Assembly: GCA_024690265.1 (NCBI GenBank)
Contig: JAILCW010000084.1
Span: 1 to 35,265 of the forward strand
Source of the DNA: Lachnospiraceae bacterium
Lineage (GTDB): Bacteria; Bacillota; Clostridia; Lachnospirales; Lachnospiraceae
Direction: 5' to 3'
Length of the DNA stretch: 35,265 nt
The notes below the pieces were generated by a model that saw nothing but the letters and a program-made list of their open reading frames with translations, was not told the origin of the DNA and did not search any database. A program made the position numbers and the translations under genes. Position 1 is the first letter of the stretch, and the number at the start of each line of letters is the position of its first letter. Of the stretch, positions 1 through 8,287 are shown one piece after another.

Positions 1-2
1 AG

Positions 3-362
3 AATATGGGCGTTACCATGTATGTGGGACGATTGTATACCCAGGCATTGGGGCGTGGATACGATGTAGATGGTTTGAATGACTGGTGTGCACAGATTAA
101 CGCGAATCCAAGCCGTGATAACATCATTCAGGTTGCAGCCAACGGATTTTTCCATTCTGAGGAGTTCCAGAACAAGGGCTTAAGCAACGAAGAATACGTG
201 AAGGTGCTGTATCATACATTCCTCGGAAGAGATTGGGATGACGCGGGATTAGCTGATTGGGTTGGTCAGTTAGACCGTGGCGAGAAGACTCGTGATGAAA
301 TCCTTCCTGGATTTGCAAACTCTCAGGAGTTTACAGATATTATGGCTCAGTATGGGCTGTAA
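3..362 (+). CDS. DUF4214 domain protein, C-terminal fragment (5' end outside window)
   Basis: The reading frame is open to the left edge, so this is the C-terminus of a larger protein; the ATG at position 6 is probably internal. The visible part contains two copies of the DUF4214 pattern: 'YTQALGRGYDVDGLNDWC' and 'YHTFLGRDWDDAGLADWV', each followed by a segment ending in a 'FxxSxEF' motif. From family knowledge, DUF4214 domains occur as tandem modules near the C-terminus of large secreted or surface proteins in Lachnospiraceae, often after glycoside-binding or Ig-like domains. Their biochemical role is not established. The protein ends naturally ('AQYGL') 30 bp before a strong terminator, so this is the true 3' end of the gene. 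Full length and upstream domains cannot be judged here. Confidence 0.85.
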   Translation, partial: NMGVTMYVGRLYTQALGRGYDVDGLNDWCAQINANPSRDNIIQVAANGFFHSEEFQNKGLSNEEYVKVLYHTFLGRDWDDAGLADWVGQLDRGEKTRDEILPGFANSQEFTDIMAQYGL

Positions 363-391
363 ATTGTTTTAAAAACTTAACTGTTACTATT

Positions 392-429
392 ACAAGTGCT
401 TGTCCTTGTGACAAGCACTTGTTTTCTTT
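392..429 (+). terminator. Rho-independent terminator of the DUF4214 gene
   Basis: A perfect 13-bp stem (arms 392-404 and 410-422, loop CTTGT) is followed by TTTCTTT. It lies 30 bp after the stop codon. Confidence 0.9.
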
Positions 430-456
430 AAAAATGACTTACTAACCCCGTCCCGG
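430..456 (+). repeat. Box copy 1 (CTAACCCCGTCCCGG), forward
   Basis: First of three copies of a ~25-bp box with core AACCCCGTCCCGG. Copy 2 (807-833) is its inverted complement with 26 of 27 positions matching; copy 3 (1048-1072) is direct with 23 of 25 matching. A small hairpin (TGCGCC-GAA-GGCGCA, 464-478) follows copy 1, and a similar GCGCCGAAGACGC follows copy 3, so similarity extends about 20 bp past the box. Confidence 0.8.
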
Positions 457-490
457 GGAGTTATGCGCCGAAGGCGCAGAAAGCCCGGGG

Positions 491-759
491 TTCAGTATAA
501 TTTTGAGAATTCCGGAAATATACTGAATGGATGATGGCTCGGGAGCACGGGAGGAAGGGCAATTCTCAGTACAAACCTCAGAAATCGTTCGTAATACTGA
601 AAAATGAACCAGCTTACGAACGCTCGAACCTTCGTTGATTCAGTAGATATGCAGGAATATAGAAATTGTACTGAATCCGGAACGGATTCTAGGTGGGAGA
701 ATACCACGTGGAGAATGTTTTATTCAGTACATTAGTGGATATTTATGGCTTGTACTGAA
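491..759. repeat. Hairpin array 1: four TTCAGTAC...GTACTGAA inverted repeats, ~74-bp period
   Basis: Four inverted repeats share the arms TTCAGTA(CA) / (TG)TACTGAA: 491-499 with 519-527, 566-571 with 595-600 (weaker), 637-645 with 669-677, and 723-731 with 751-759. Their centres fall near 509, 583, 657 and 741, so the spacing is about 74, 74 and 84 bp. The spacers differ in sequence, but some carry a second small hairpin, e.g. CGTTGG-AAAT-CCAACG near 776-791. The only ORF in the track (492-707, minus) is low quality and crosses these repeats, so I do not call a gene. Confidence 0.75.
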
Positions 760-806
760 AATCGCATTTTTCAAACGTTGGAAATCCAACGAATCACGAT
801 GACTCA

Positions 807-833
807 CCGGGACGGGGTTAGCAAGTCATTTTT
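807..833 (-). repeat. Box copy 2, inverted
   Basis: This sequence (CCGGGACGGGGTTAG...) is the reverse complement of box 1 with one mismatch. With box 1 it forms terminal inverted repeats around hairpin array 1; with box 3 it bounds hairpin array 2. Confidence 0.8.
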
Positions 834-861
834 TTGATGGTTGCGTAGTGGAATAACGTGA

Positions 862-1050
862 TTTGTAACCTTTGGCCTTAAATGCGGAGATCAAAGTCAC
901 AAATTAGGAGCTTCTAAAGCGTTCGAGCAATTCCAATTGTGACTTTTCATCCTGAAATAGGATAGAAGGTCACAACTGATGCGCATTTAACACTTTTGAA
1001 CAGCCAAATATGTGACCTTGCAAATCGAAAATGGGATACAAGGTCACAAA
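862..1050. repeat. Hairpin array 2: three TTGTGACC...GGTCACAA units, ~74-bp period
   Basis: Three units start at 862, 937 and 1011. Each is an imperfect inverted repeat with arms like TTGTGACCTT and AAGGTCACAA around a short GAAAT-type loop. Unit 2 has about 15 of 17 paired positions and unit 3 about 10 perfect outer pairs; unit 1 is the most diverged. The centres lie near 882, 956 and 1030, so the spacing is 74 bp as in array 1, although the arm sequence is different. Confidence 0.75.
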
Positions 1051-1072
1051 TGACTCATTAACCCCGTCCCGG
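1048..1072 (+). repeat. Box copy 3, forward
   Basis: Direct copy of box 1 (23 of 25 identical). It overlaps the last bases of hairpin array 2 and is followed by GCGCCGAAGACGC, resembling the sequence after box 1. Confidence 0.75.
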
Positions 1073-1332
1073 AGACTCACGCGCCGAAGACGCTCGGTTG
1101 CTTGTCACACCTCAAGAGATATGCCTTTACCTTTTCGCAGAACCATTCGAAGCGACGAGGCGCAGAATCCGTGCCACAGCCGTTATAATCGAAGCCTAAG
1201 CTGAGATTATTTTACGGATGTGAGCACTAGTCGGAGCCTCCAAAGCGAGGGTTCGAGAAAAGCGTGAAGGTACATTCGAGAGGTGTCAGACAAGCAATCG
1301 ATATGAAAGTAGTCGCGCGTAGGCCCTTGGAG
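1073..1332. other. Gene-less spacer before the signalling operon
   Basis: I see no supportable gene or clear repeat here. The ORF track extends the downstream reading frame up to 1264, but that extension has no ribosome binding site, and the signal-peptide start at 1417 fits better. A loose inverted repeat (CCGTTATAATC / GATTATTTTACGG, about 1163-1217) is the only structure noticed. Confidence 0.5.
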
Positions 1333-1341
1333 TGCTATAAT
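1333..1341 (+). promoter_or_regulatory. Extended -10 promoter for the signalling operon
   Basis: TGCTATAAT is a perfect extended -10 element (TGnTATAAT) 75 bp before the lipoprotein start. The expected -35 position (TCGCGC) is poor, which is common for extended -10 promoters. It is assigned by sequence match only. Confidence 0.5.
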
Positions 1342-1416
1342 AAATTTGTACAATTATTAGCAAGAGAACGGTATTTGTCGAGGGGAAAACTGAGCAAGAC
1401 CATAGGGAGGACACTT

Positions 1417-2640
1417 ATGAAGAAGTTCCGGGTTTTACTCAGTATCGCGTGTCTATTGTGCTCCATGCTTGGGAGCGTCGGTTGTGGGAAGACCGGCAAT
1501 GAACGAATCACATTGAAGCTCGCTGTGCGCGAAGGCACGTATGGCGAGGTTATCAAGTCATGTCTTGCGGACTTCGAAGAAGAACACCAGGTAAGTTGCG
1601 TGGTGGATGAATATTCGGAGGCCGATCTCAAAGATGCAATCAAGAATAATACAAATAGATATGACGCTTATGACCTGTGTATGGTAGATGGATCCTGGAT
1701 GGCAGAGTTCTGTGAGGAGGATTTGCTGGCGGATTTGTCGGAGTATGGCTATGCCTTGGATAGTGACATTATCGCTGCTACGACCCAGGTGTGCTTCTAT
1801 GAAGGTGATGTTTATCTGGCTCCATTTTATGGGAATGTGACGGTACTGATGTACAACAAGCAGATACTATCGGAGGCGGGATACACCATCAAGGCTGTAA
1901 AAGATCTGACGGATGTGTATAACATTTGCGAATATGCCAAGGAACATGGGAAAAATGGATTTCTATATCGTGGCGATACCAATAATAATCTGGTGGTGGA
2001 TTACTTGCCGATTCTATTGTCCTATGGTGGATGGGTGGTGGATGAGAACTTCCAACCAATATTGACAGAAGACTATGACCTGAGGGCCATGGAGTTCTAT
2101 CAGAAGCTGGTGGCCACCGGAACAGCAATGCCACGAGATGACCTGATGCAGGCCCTTAAGAATGGGGAAGGAGCAATGGCGATTGGTTGGCCGGGATGGT
2201 ATATGGCAGATGATGCGGATACTATTGGTTATTGTGCTCTCAGTGGACGCGCCAATCCTAATGGACCGGCTTATAACTCCAATGTGTATGGTATATGGAC
2301 ATTGGGAGTGCCTAAGAATAGTCCCAATAAAGAGGAAGCAATTGCTTTGTTGGAGCATTTGATGGACCCGCAGAATCAGTTGGAGTCTGTGGCGTACGGC
2401 GGCGTGCCTTGCCGGTATTCGGCATTGTTGAATGAAGACGTGTTAAAAACCAATCCGCATTATGAGGAGATATGTAATGCGTTGGAAAGTGGACAGTATC
2501 GACCGATTATGTCCAATTGGAATGATTTTTCTGAAGTGTTGGGTGGATATATGCGAGAGATTATGGACGGAACTTATGATGTGCCGGAAGGAATGGCTGC
2601 GGCACAAGAGGAACTGTTGGCGCTTACCACGAAGGAATAG
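1417..2640 (+). CDS. Extracellular solute-binding lipoprotein (ABC family 1 type)
   Basis: About 407 residues. I choose the ATG at 1417 over the track start (1264) because AGGGAGG lies 6 bp upstream and the protein then begins with a lipoprotein signal peptide, '[14 protein letters not shown]...' ending at Cys in 'GSVGC'. The mature part has hallmarks of sugar/oligosaccharide-binding proteins of the MalE/UgpB type: '[20 protein letters not shown]' at the N-terminus, '[21 protein letters not shown]', '[13 protein letters not shown]' and '[15 protein letters not shown]'. These proteins bind a ligand outside the membrane. No ABC permease or ATPase genes are adjacent. Instead the gene ends 8 bp before a giant hybrid sensor kinase, so a sensory role is inferred. 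The ligand cannot be told from sequence. It would be lipidated by Lgt, encoded later in the window. Confidence 0.9.
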   Translation: MKKFRVLLSIACLLCSMLGSVGCGKTGNERITLKLAVREGTYGEVIKSCLADFEEEHQVSCVVDEYSEADLKDAIKNNTNRYDAYDLCMVDGSWMAEFCEEDLLADLSEYGYALDSDIIAATTQVCFYEGDVYLAPFYGNVTVLMYNKQILSEAGYTIKAVKDLTDVYNICEYAKEHGKNGFLYRGDTNNNLVVDYLPILLSYGGWVVDENFQPILTEDYDLRAMEFYQKLVATGTAMPRDDLMQALKNGEGAMAIGWPGWYMADDADTIGYCALSGRANPNGPAYNSNVYGIWTLGVPKNSPNKEEAIALLEHLMDPQNQLESVAYGGVPCRYSALLNEDVLKTNPHYEEICNALESGQYRPIMSNWNDFSEVLGGYMREIMDGTYDVPEGMAAAQEELLALTTKE

Positions 2641-2648
2641 GCGAATAC

Positions 2649-5600
2649 ATGATCAAACGTATACAAGCAAAAATTGAAAAATGGATGTTTCCGCTGACCC
2701 TGAATAATGCCCTGATTATCGCATTGGCTATTTTTATGGATGTGGTTGGTAGATTGGTTGCGACCAAATACCAGTGGCCGATTTTTGCGGATTCCGTGGG
2801 AACATTTTTGGCAGCGATTTTAACGGGACCATTTGGTGGGGCAGTTACGGCCTTTTTTACATTCGTTATATTGGCAAAGTTTGGCATGCGAACGCTGTTT
2901 TTCTTGCCGGTTGGACTTGCAACAGGCATCTATATTGGCCTGTCTTTCCCACATGGCAGCAAGATGAATTTGTACCGCGTATTTACGGTGGCAAACCGCG
3001 CTGCAGCCTTGGCAGCGGGGATGGCCATGTTGACCAACCTGGTTTTTTTTGACGGAAGTATTGGTAATGCGTGGGGTGATGCGCTCATCGAATGGTTTAA
3101 TACTGTGAGTACAATCCCTGTAATCCCGTTATTCTTAGGATATATGCTTGTGCTGTTTCCGGATCGCGTGGTATCGATATGCGTCGTTATGTCGATGATT
3201 GGAATTGGCATGACACTTGGTAAGAAGCGTGAATTCCCCAAGTATTATTCCATTGCCTTAGTGGGATGTGTTATGGCTGGTATCGCATTTGCATCGCCAA
3301 TGAAGGTAAATGCATCCACCAACGACTACAACTATAACGTGGTATCTGACTATGCGCCAAAGATATATGACAAGTCCGAGCAGTTGTCTACGTTGGAAAT
3401 GAATGCCATTGTACAGACACAGGATAATTATATCTGGGTGGGTGGTAACAATGGATTGTATCGTTTTGACGGAACGAGATTTGAATACATTGATTTGGGA
3501 AACGATATCCATAGTATCAATGCCTTGTGCGTGGATAGCAAGGGGTATTTGTGGATTGGAACCAATGATATGGGTGCGGTCAAATACGATACACAGACAC
3601 AAAAAACTTATATCTATGGTACGAGTCAGGGTATGCCTTCGGAATGCGTTCGCTCCATTTCGGAGGGACCGGAGGGGAACATCTTTGTTGGAACTGTATC
3701 CTATAGTGCTCTGATTCGCCCTTATGGTTTGGTTGGTGTATATAGCCAATTGGATAATCTGACTTACATCAATCGATTTACCATTGATGATTTGGGCAAT
3801 TGTGTGTCCATTAACCAAAGCGGTGAGGCAATTATCACCTCCAATCAGGCGGTGAATTTTGCTAAAACCTGTGATATTCCGGATGCCTATTATGTGTCTG
3901 CGGCATGGGGACATGGCGGCGATTTGTGGTTGGGAACATCGACGAACATCATTGAGCATTATCGTATTTCCGGGGATCGTTTAACCCCACGTGGAAGTGT
4001 CGAAACTGATAATTTGACCTATCATAACCAGCTATACTATTCCTCACGTTATGATGGCGTGTTTGTGTGCGCAGAAAATGGAATTGGCTTTGTCAGCAGC
4101 GGTGCACACTGTTTTGATATGTCGTTGCCGGAATTTAGTAATTCCATTAGTGATGTGCTGGTGGATTACCAGGGCGACGTATGGTTTACTTCCTCCAAAT
4201 TAGGCGTGCTGAAGTTTGCGGCCAGCGTATTTACCAGTGTATCCAGCAAATCAAAAGCAGATATTGGAGTGGTTCAGGCGCTGCTTAAGGATGGACGAGA
4301 ATTATATATCGGAACAGAAAACGGTCTGTTTGTCCAGGATACCTTTACCGGGGAACAGAAGGATTATTTTTGGTTAGCGGATTTTGAGGGAGCCCGCATC
4401 AGCCACATTATGAAGGATTCCAAGGGGAATCTGTGGGTTTGTACTCAAGGGGGATATGGTCTGCTCGAACGCAAGGAAAATGGAGAGGTGGTTACCTATC
4501 TCGGTAGCGATGTGGAGAATCCGGAACGTTTCAATATGACCATTGAAATGAGTGATGGAACCATTGCCGCCGCAGGTATGAACGGTGTGTACTATATTCG
4601 TGATGAGGAAATCATAGACCAATACGACGAAGAGGATGGCTTGAAAATTGCGCAGATTTCCTGCTTGCTAGAGACGGAAGATGGAAAGTTACTAGCTTGC
4701 AGTCAGGGTGATGGTGTTTATGTTATCCGTGACGGCGAGATTATAGAACATATTAACAAGCGAGTGGGAATGAATTCTCAGGTGGTACTTCGGGCGATTC
4801 ATTGTGGATATGGATATATCTATGTTACCAGTAATGCACTGTATTACGATGATAGAGATGTCATCCATCGTTTGTCCAACTTCCCATTTAACAATAACTA
4901 TGATGCTTATGTGACGGAAGATAACAAGCTGTGGGTGGCAGGAAGTGCCGGTGTATGCGTTGTGGATGTGGATGACGCCTTGGCAAATCGGGAATCTTAT
5001 CCATACAAATTATATGATGGCAGTCGCGGTTTAGATTCCAACATTTCTTCTTCCGGTTGGAATTTCTACGATGAAACAGGCATGTACCTATGCTGTACCA
5101 ATGGTGTGCGAAGGCTGGATGTGGCAAGGGATACAACGACCTTGTTGGAATACATTGTTGGTATTGATTCGGCATCGATTGATGGGGTTGCCGGCAAGTT
5201 TGAAAATGGCGTGTATGTGTTGCCCGAAGGCTCCGGAAGATTTGAGCTGAAACCGCAGTTATTGAACTACTCCATGACCAATCCTGTGGTACGATACTAT
5301 ATTGATGGCTTGGAAAATACGGAGGTTTATACGACTCAGGATTCTATGGAGAATATCCTGTTGCCGGAATTAAAATATGGAACCTATGATTTTCATTTTC
5401 AGATTTTAGATCAATACGACGGCAATGTGATTCGCGAGGAAATCGTGCCGATATACAAGGCCCCGCGTATGTATGAGCAGAGCTACTTCCGTGCCTATGT
5501 ATTCCTGGTACTATTTGTATTCGTATTCTCCTTGGCATGGGTATCTTCTGAAATGAGTATGCTAACCACTATTGAGGATCAGTACGAGCAGGCCAGAGTT

Positions 5601-7469
5601 GCCAAGGAAGAGGCGGATGTAGCCAATCAGGCCAAGTCCAACTTCCTGGCGAGTATGTCTCATGAAATCCGAACGCCGATCAATGCAGTCCTTGGTATGG
5701 ATGAAATGATTCTTCGGGAGAGTAAGGACGGCAATATCCTAGAGTATGCTTCCGACATTTATTCGGCGGGACAGACGCTGTTGTCCTTGATTAACGAGAT
5801 TTTGGATCAGTCCAAGATTGAATCCGGCAGGATGGAGATTGTGCCGGTGGAGTATGACTTGGGCGAGATGATTCATAACCTGCATAATCTAATCATCCAG
5901 CGCGCATCCGTGGCAGACTTAAGCCTGGTAATGGATATTGACAAGAACCTCCCGCGCAAGCTGCGAGGTGACGATGTACGTATTCGACAAATCATCACCA
6001 ACATGCTATCCAATGCCGTGAAATACACCGAGGAAGGTGGCGTTTGGTTCAGGATCCATGGAACTGTGGATGGAGATATTGTTCACCTGTTGGTTGAAGT
6101 AGAGGATACCGGTGAAGGTATCAAGGAAGAGGATATTCCACAACTGTTTGCTGCATACCGTCGCATGGATTTGGGCAAGAATCATTACGTAGAAGGAACC
6201 GGACTGGGGCTGAATATTGCGATGCATTTGTTGGAATTAATGGGTAGCAAAATGGAGGTATCCAGTGTTTACGGAAAAGGTTCCAAGTTCTACTTCTCTT
6301 TAGATCAGGAAGTGGTGGATGCCACACCTCTGGGAGAGAATTATGATCCAACCAGATCTAAGATGGTTGAGATCCAGAACTCTGGTGGTAGCTTTATGGC
6401 GCCGGATGCCAAGGTCTTGGTGGTAGATGATAACGCGATGAATCGCCGAGTATTCAAGAGCCTGGTGAAGGATATGCAGATGCAGGTGTCAGAGGCGGCC
6501 AGCGGCCCGGAAGCCATTGAGTTTGCCAAGTCGGAGTACTTTGATGTGATTTTTATGGATCATATGATGCCGGAGATGGATGGTGTGGAAGCTATGCAGT
6601 CTATTCGACAACTACCGGATACGCCATGCCGTAATACACCAATCTACGTCTTGACGGCTAACGCGATTACGGGAGCCAGAGAGAGCTACTTGGCAGCAGG
6701 TTTCGACGGATTTGTATCCAAGCCAATCGTATTCGAGAAGTTAGAGGAAGCACTACGTGAGACCATTCCGGGGGAGAAACAGTTACCGATGCCGGAAAAC
6801 ATGGGCCAGGGCAGTGGCGAAGGCGGACCTTCGGTACCGGATGACCTTCCGAGTGTGGAGGGACTGGACTGGAGCTTTGCCTGGTTGCATTTGCCGGGAC
6901 GGGATCTGTTGGAGGAATCTCTGAAGGAGTTCCATACGCTGATACCGGTTCAGAGCAAAAAACTGGAGGCAATGTATCAATCACTGCTGTCGGATGGTGG
7001 AAGCGACGAGAGCTTAGAAAGCTATCGAATTCTGGTTCATGCCATGAAAGGATTGGCTGCAACCGTGGGTATTATTCCACTTGCGGGGCCTGCTAAGATA
7101 TTGGAGTTTGCGGCAAAAGATGGTAAAATAGACACAATTAAACAACTTCATCCGGTGTTTATTCGGGAGTGGGATTCCTATTCGGAGAAGTTGATGGGTG
7201 TATTTGGTATTGGGGAGGCTTCAACGGAAGAAAAGCAATCCGGCAATCTTGCAGTATTGAAGAAATTGTCCGATATTATAGTAGAAGCATTAAATCGTAT
7301 GGACATCGATCGCGCTGACAAGGCGGTGGCCAAGCTACAGCAATTCACCTTCGGTGAAGCAGCGGATGCCTTGGTTCCGACACTGGTAGGTGCGGTCACT
7401 GATATCGATGAACAATCGGCACGAGATACATTATTACAGATGATGGCTGTGATGAAACGAGAGGGATGA
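2649..7469 (+). CDS. Hybrid histidine kinase with polytopic N-terminus, propeller, Y_Y_Y, HK, REC and Hpt domains
   Basis: 1606 residues. Order seen: residues 1-195, a polytopic region with about six membrane segments ('[22 protein letters not shown]'), resembling ECF transporter S-components; 198-220, a signal-peptide-like segment ending '[10 protein letters not shown]'; about 240-810, two-component-regulator propeller repeats such as '[15 protein letters not shown]' and '[15 protein letters not shown]'; about 860-935, a Y_Y_Y-like domain; about 945-965, a membrane helix; then HisKA with 'SHEIRTP' (His1005), HATPase with N-box '[14 protein letters not shown]' and G-box 'GTGLGLNIA'; a receiver with acidic 'VVDDN' and phospho-Asp1304 ('[11 protein letters not shown]'); and a C-terminal Hpt with '[11 protein letters not shown]' (His1464). 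All catalytic residues look intact, so a multistep phosphorelay is likely. It sits 8 bp after the binding-protein gene and 4 bp before a receiver gene. The signal sensed is unknown. Confidence 0.93.
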   Translation: MIKRIQAKIEKWMFPLTLNNALIIALAIFMDVVGRLVATKYQWPIFADSVGTFLAAILTGPFGGAVTAFFTFVILAKFGMRTLFFLPVGLATGIYIGLSFPHGSKMNLYRVFTVANRAAALAAGMAMLTNLVFFDGSIGNAWGDALIEWFNTVSTIPVIPLFLGYMLVLFPDRVVSICVVMSMIGIGMTLGKKREFPKYYSIALVGCVMAGIAFASPMKVNASTNDYNYNVVSDYAPKIYDKSEQLSTLEMNAIVQTQDNYIWVGGNNGLYRFDGTRFEYIDLGNDIHSINALCVDSKGYLWIGTNDMGAVKYDTQTQKTYIYGTSQGMPSECVRSISEGPEGNIFVGTVSYSALIRPYGLVGVYSQLDNLTYINRFTIDDLGNCVSINQSGEAIITSNQAVNFAKTCDIPDAYYVSAAWGHGGDLWLGTSTNIIEHYRISGDRLTPRGSVETDNLTYHNQLYYSSRYDGVFVCAENGIGFVSSGAHCFDMSLPEFSNSISDVLVDYQGDVWFTSSKLGVLKFAASVFTSVSSKSKADIGVVQALLKDGRELYIGTENGLFVQDTFTGEQKDYFWLADFEGARISHIMKDSKGNLWVCTQGGYGLLERKENGEVVTYLGSDVENPERFNMTIEMSDGTIAAAGMNGVYYIRDEEIIDQYDEEDGLKIAQISCLLETEDGKLLACSQGDGVYVIRDGEIIEHINKRVGMNSQVVLRAIHCGYGYIYVTSNALYYDDRDVIHRLSNFPFNNNYDAYVTEDNKLWVAGSAGVCVVDVDDALANRESYPYKLYDGSRGLDSNISSSGWNFYDETGMYLCCTNGVRRLDVARDTTTLLEYIVGIDSASIDGVAGKFENGVYVLPEGSGRFELKPQLLNYSMTNPVVRYYIDGLENTEVYTTQDSMENILLPELKYGTYDFHFQILDQYDGNVIREEIVPIYKAPRMYEQSYFRAYVFLVLFVFVFSLAWVSSEMSMLTTIEDQYEQARVAKEEADVANQAKSNFLASMSHEIRTPINAVLGMDEMILRESKDGNILEYASDIYSAGQTLLSLINEILDQSKIESGRMEIVPVEYDLGEMIHNLHNLIIQRASVADLSLVMDIDKNLPRKLRGDDVRIRQIITNMLSNAVKYTEEGGVWFRIHGTVDGDIVHLLVEVEDTGEGIKEEDIPQLFAAYRRMDLGKNHYVEGTGLGLNIAMHLLELMGSKMEVSSVYGKGSKFYFSLDQEVVDATPLGENYDPTRSKMVEIQNSGGSFMAPDAKVLVVDDNAMNRRVFKSLVKDMQMQVSEAASGPEAIEFAKSEYFDVIFMDHMMPEMDGVEAMQSIRQLPDTPCRNTPIYVLTANAITGARESYLAAGFDGFVSKPIVFEKLEEALRETIPGEKQLPMPENMGQGSGEGGPSVPDDLPSVEGLDWSFAWLHLPGRDLLEESLKEFHTLIPVQSKKLEAMYQSLLSDGGSDESLESYRILVHAMKGLAATVGIIPLAGPAKILEFAAKDGKIDTIKQLHPVFIREWDSYSEKLMGVFGIGEASTEEKQSGNLAVLKKLSDIIVEALNRMDIDRADKAVAKLQQFTFGEAADALVPTLVGAVTDIDEQSARDTLLQMMAVMKREG

Positions 7470-7473
7470 TATT

Positions 7474-7971
7474 ATGAGCGATAAGATGGACTTCGGAATG
7501 GACATGGAAGGGCTGGATGACTTGGATTTGGACCTGGAGGGTCTGGATTTGGATCTGGACATGGACTTTGACCTGGATGGTATGGGGCTGCAGGATTTTC
7601 GCAGTCGCGTGATGGTTGTTGATGATGATGCCGGTACCTTGCGTAATATCAAGAGTTTGCTGGATGGGGCATATGTGGTTTCGGTAGCTAATTCCGGCAA
7701 GAAATGCCTGGATTTATTAGATCAGGAAAAGCCGGATGTTATTCTTTTGGATTATGAGATGCCGATGATGAATGGACCGGAAACCATGGAGCGTATTCGC
7801 GGACGTGCGGCTTATAAGAATACACCGATTATCTTTTTGACCGGTGTCAATGAACGTGCACAAATAGCTAAGGCATTGTCCATGCGACCGGCAGGATATT
7901 TGCTGAAACCGGTGGACCAAAACAAGCTTTTAATGACGATTTTGGACGCGTTAAATGCATCTGCCCAATAA
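7474..7971 (+). CDS. Receiver-only response regulator with Asp/Leu-rich N-terminal leader
   Basis: 165 residues. Residues 1-35 are a low-complexity acidic stretch built from D-L/M-D units ('LDLDLEGLDLDLDMDFDLDG'), encoded by near-repetitive DNA. Residues about 47-163 form a CheY-like receiver with 'VMVVDDDAGT', phospho-acceptor Asp93 in 'VILLDYEMPMMNG', a Thr in 'IIFLTGVNE', and Lys in 'GYLLKPVDQ'. No output domain follows. It starts 4 bp after the hybrid kinase, so it is very likely the final phospho-acceptor of that kinase's Hpt domain, and signals by protein contact. The acidic leader could mediate binding to a basic partner, but this is inference. AGAGGG upstream serves as the ribosome binding site. 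Confidence 0.92.
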   Translation: MSDKMDFGMDMEGLDDLDLDLEGLDLDLDMDFDLDGMGLQDFRSRVMVVDDDAGTLRNIKSLLDGAYVVSVANSGKKCLDLLDQEKPDVILLDYEMPMMNGPETMERIRGRAAYKNTPIIFLTGVNERAQIAKALSMRPAGYLLKPVDQNKLLMTILDALNASAQ

Positions 7972-7977
7972 GCGGGC

Positions 7978-8006
7978 TAGACACTTTTCGAAAGGCAGGT
8001 TATAAT
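7978..8006 (+). promoter_or_regulatory. Sigma-A-type promoter of the structured RNA
   Basis: TAGACA (-35, 7978-7983) and TATAAT (-10, 8001-8006) are separated by exactly 17 bp, predicting a start near 8013. A perfect 7-bp inverted repeat (CAGGTTA 7996-8002 / TAACCTG 8012-8018) brackets the -10 box and could be an operator. Confidence 0.75.
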
Positions 8007-8012
8007 ATAGTT

Positions 8013-8264
8013 AACCTGAAATGTTCGATATAGCCTGTAGTTTTTGAACCTACATTTACTTTAAACGGGATCCCAACATTATCTTTCTGATGTCAGGCCA
8101 AGGTAACAGCCTTTGCTGGAGAGCTTAAGCTCCGTTGGAGGACAGAAGACTGAATTGCGGTAACCCACCTAGCTGTTGCTAGGAGTCAAAAATGCAGGTC
8201 CGGCATTTTGGGCGGCGTGATGATTCGAGTCCTGTGTTACGATGATGCAGGACTCTTTTTTTTT
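8013..8264 (+). ncRNA. Structured non-coding RNA of about 250 nt (family not resolved; 6S- or raiA-type considered)
   Basis: This gene-free stretch has its own promoter and ends in a strong terminator, so a discrete transcript of about 250 nt is expected. Visible helices include GTAG/CTAC (8037-8053), ACAT/ATGT (8077-8095), GAGCTTAAGCTC (8121-8132), CCTAGC-TGTT-GCTAGG (8167-8182) and AAAATGC/GCATTTT (8189-8209). GGTAAC occurs twice. Short matches to 6S RNA ends (ATGTTCG near the 5' end, GGCGGC near the 3' end) are suggestive. However, I could not pair the two halves into the single rod expected of 6S, so a multi-helix RNA such as the raiA motif is an alternative. It could also act as a leader of the HD-GYP gene, because the terminator directly precedes that gene's ribosome binding site. 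I do not see c-di-GMP, SAM, TPP, lysine or cobalamin riboswitch signatures. Confidence 0.65.
8227..8264 (+). terminator. Terminator of the structured RNA
   Basis: An 8-bp perfect stem GAGTCCTG / CAGGACTC (8227-8234, 8248-8255) is followed by nine T residues. It lies 23 bp before the HD-GYP start codon, so it could also attenuate that gene. Confidence 0.9.
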
Positions 8265-8287
8265 CAGGGGAGTTAAAGGGAAAATAT

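Noticed and set aside
492-707. 71-aa minus-strand ORF
   Set aside because: It lies across the hairpin repeats with no start signal and no recognisable domain.
430-1092. CRISPR array
   Set aside because: The repeats are degenerate hairpins about 74 bp apart with only 7-10 conserved bases per arm, not near-identical 24-37-bp repeats with unique spacers, and no cas genes are near.
1264-1416. 51-codon N-terminal extension of the solute-binding protein
   Set aside because: It lacks a ribosome binding site and would bury the lipoprotein signal peptide; the ATG at 1417 has AGGGAGG.
7434-7700. 88-aa minus-strand Ser/Lys/Arg-rich ORF
   Set aside because: It is a shadow of the Asp/Leu repeat in the receiver gene; SKSKS runs are the antisense of GACCTGGAT-like repeats.
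8013-8264. c-di-GMP riboswitch upstream of the HD-GYP gene
   Set aside because: I see neither the GEMM-I pattern (GGGCAAACC with a GNRA tetraloop-receptor) nor a clear class II pattern, so a ligand is not assigned.
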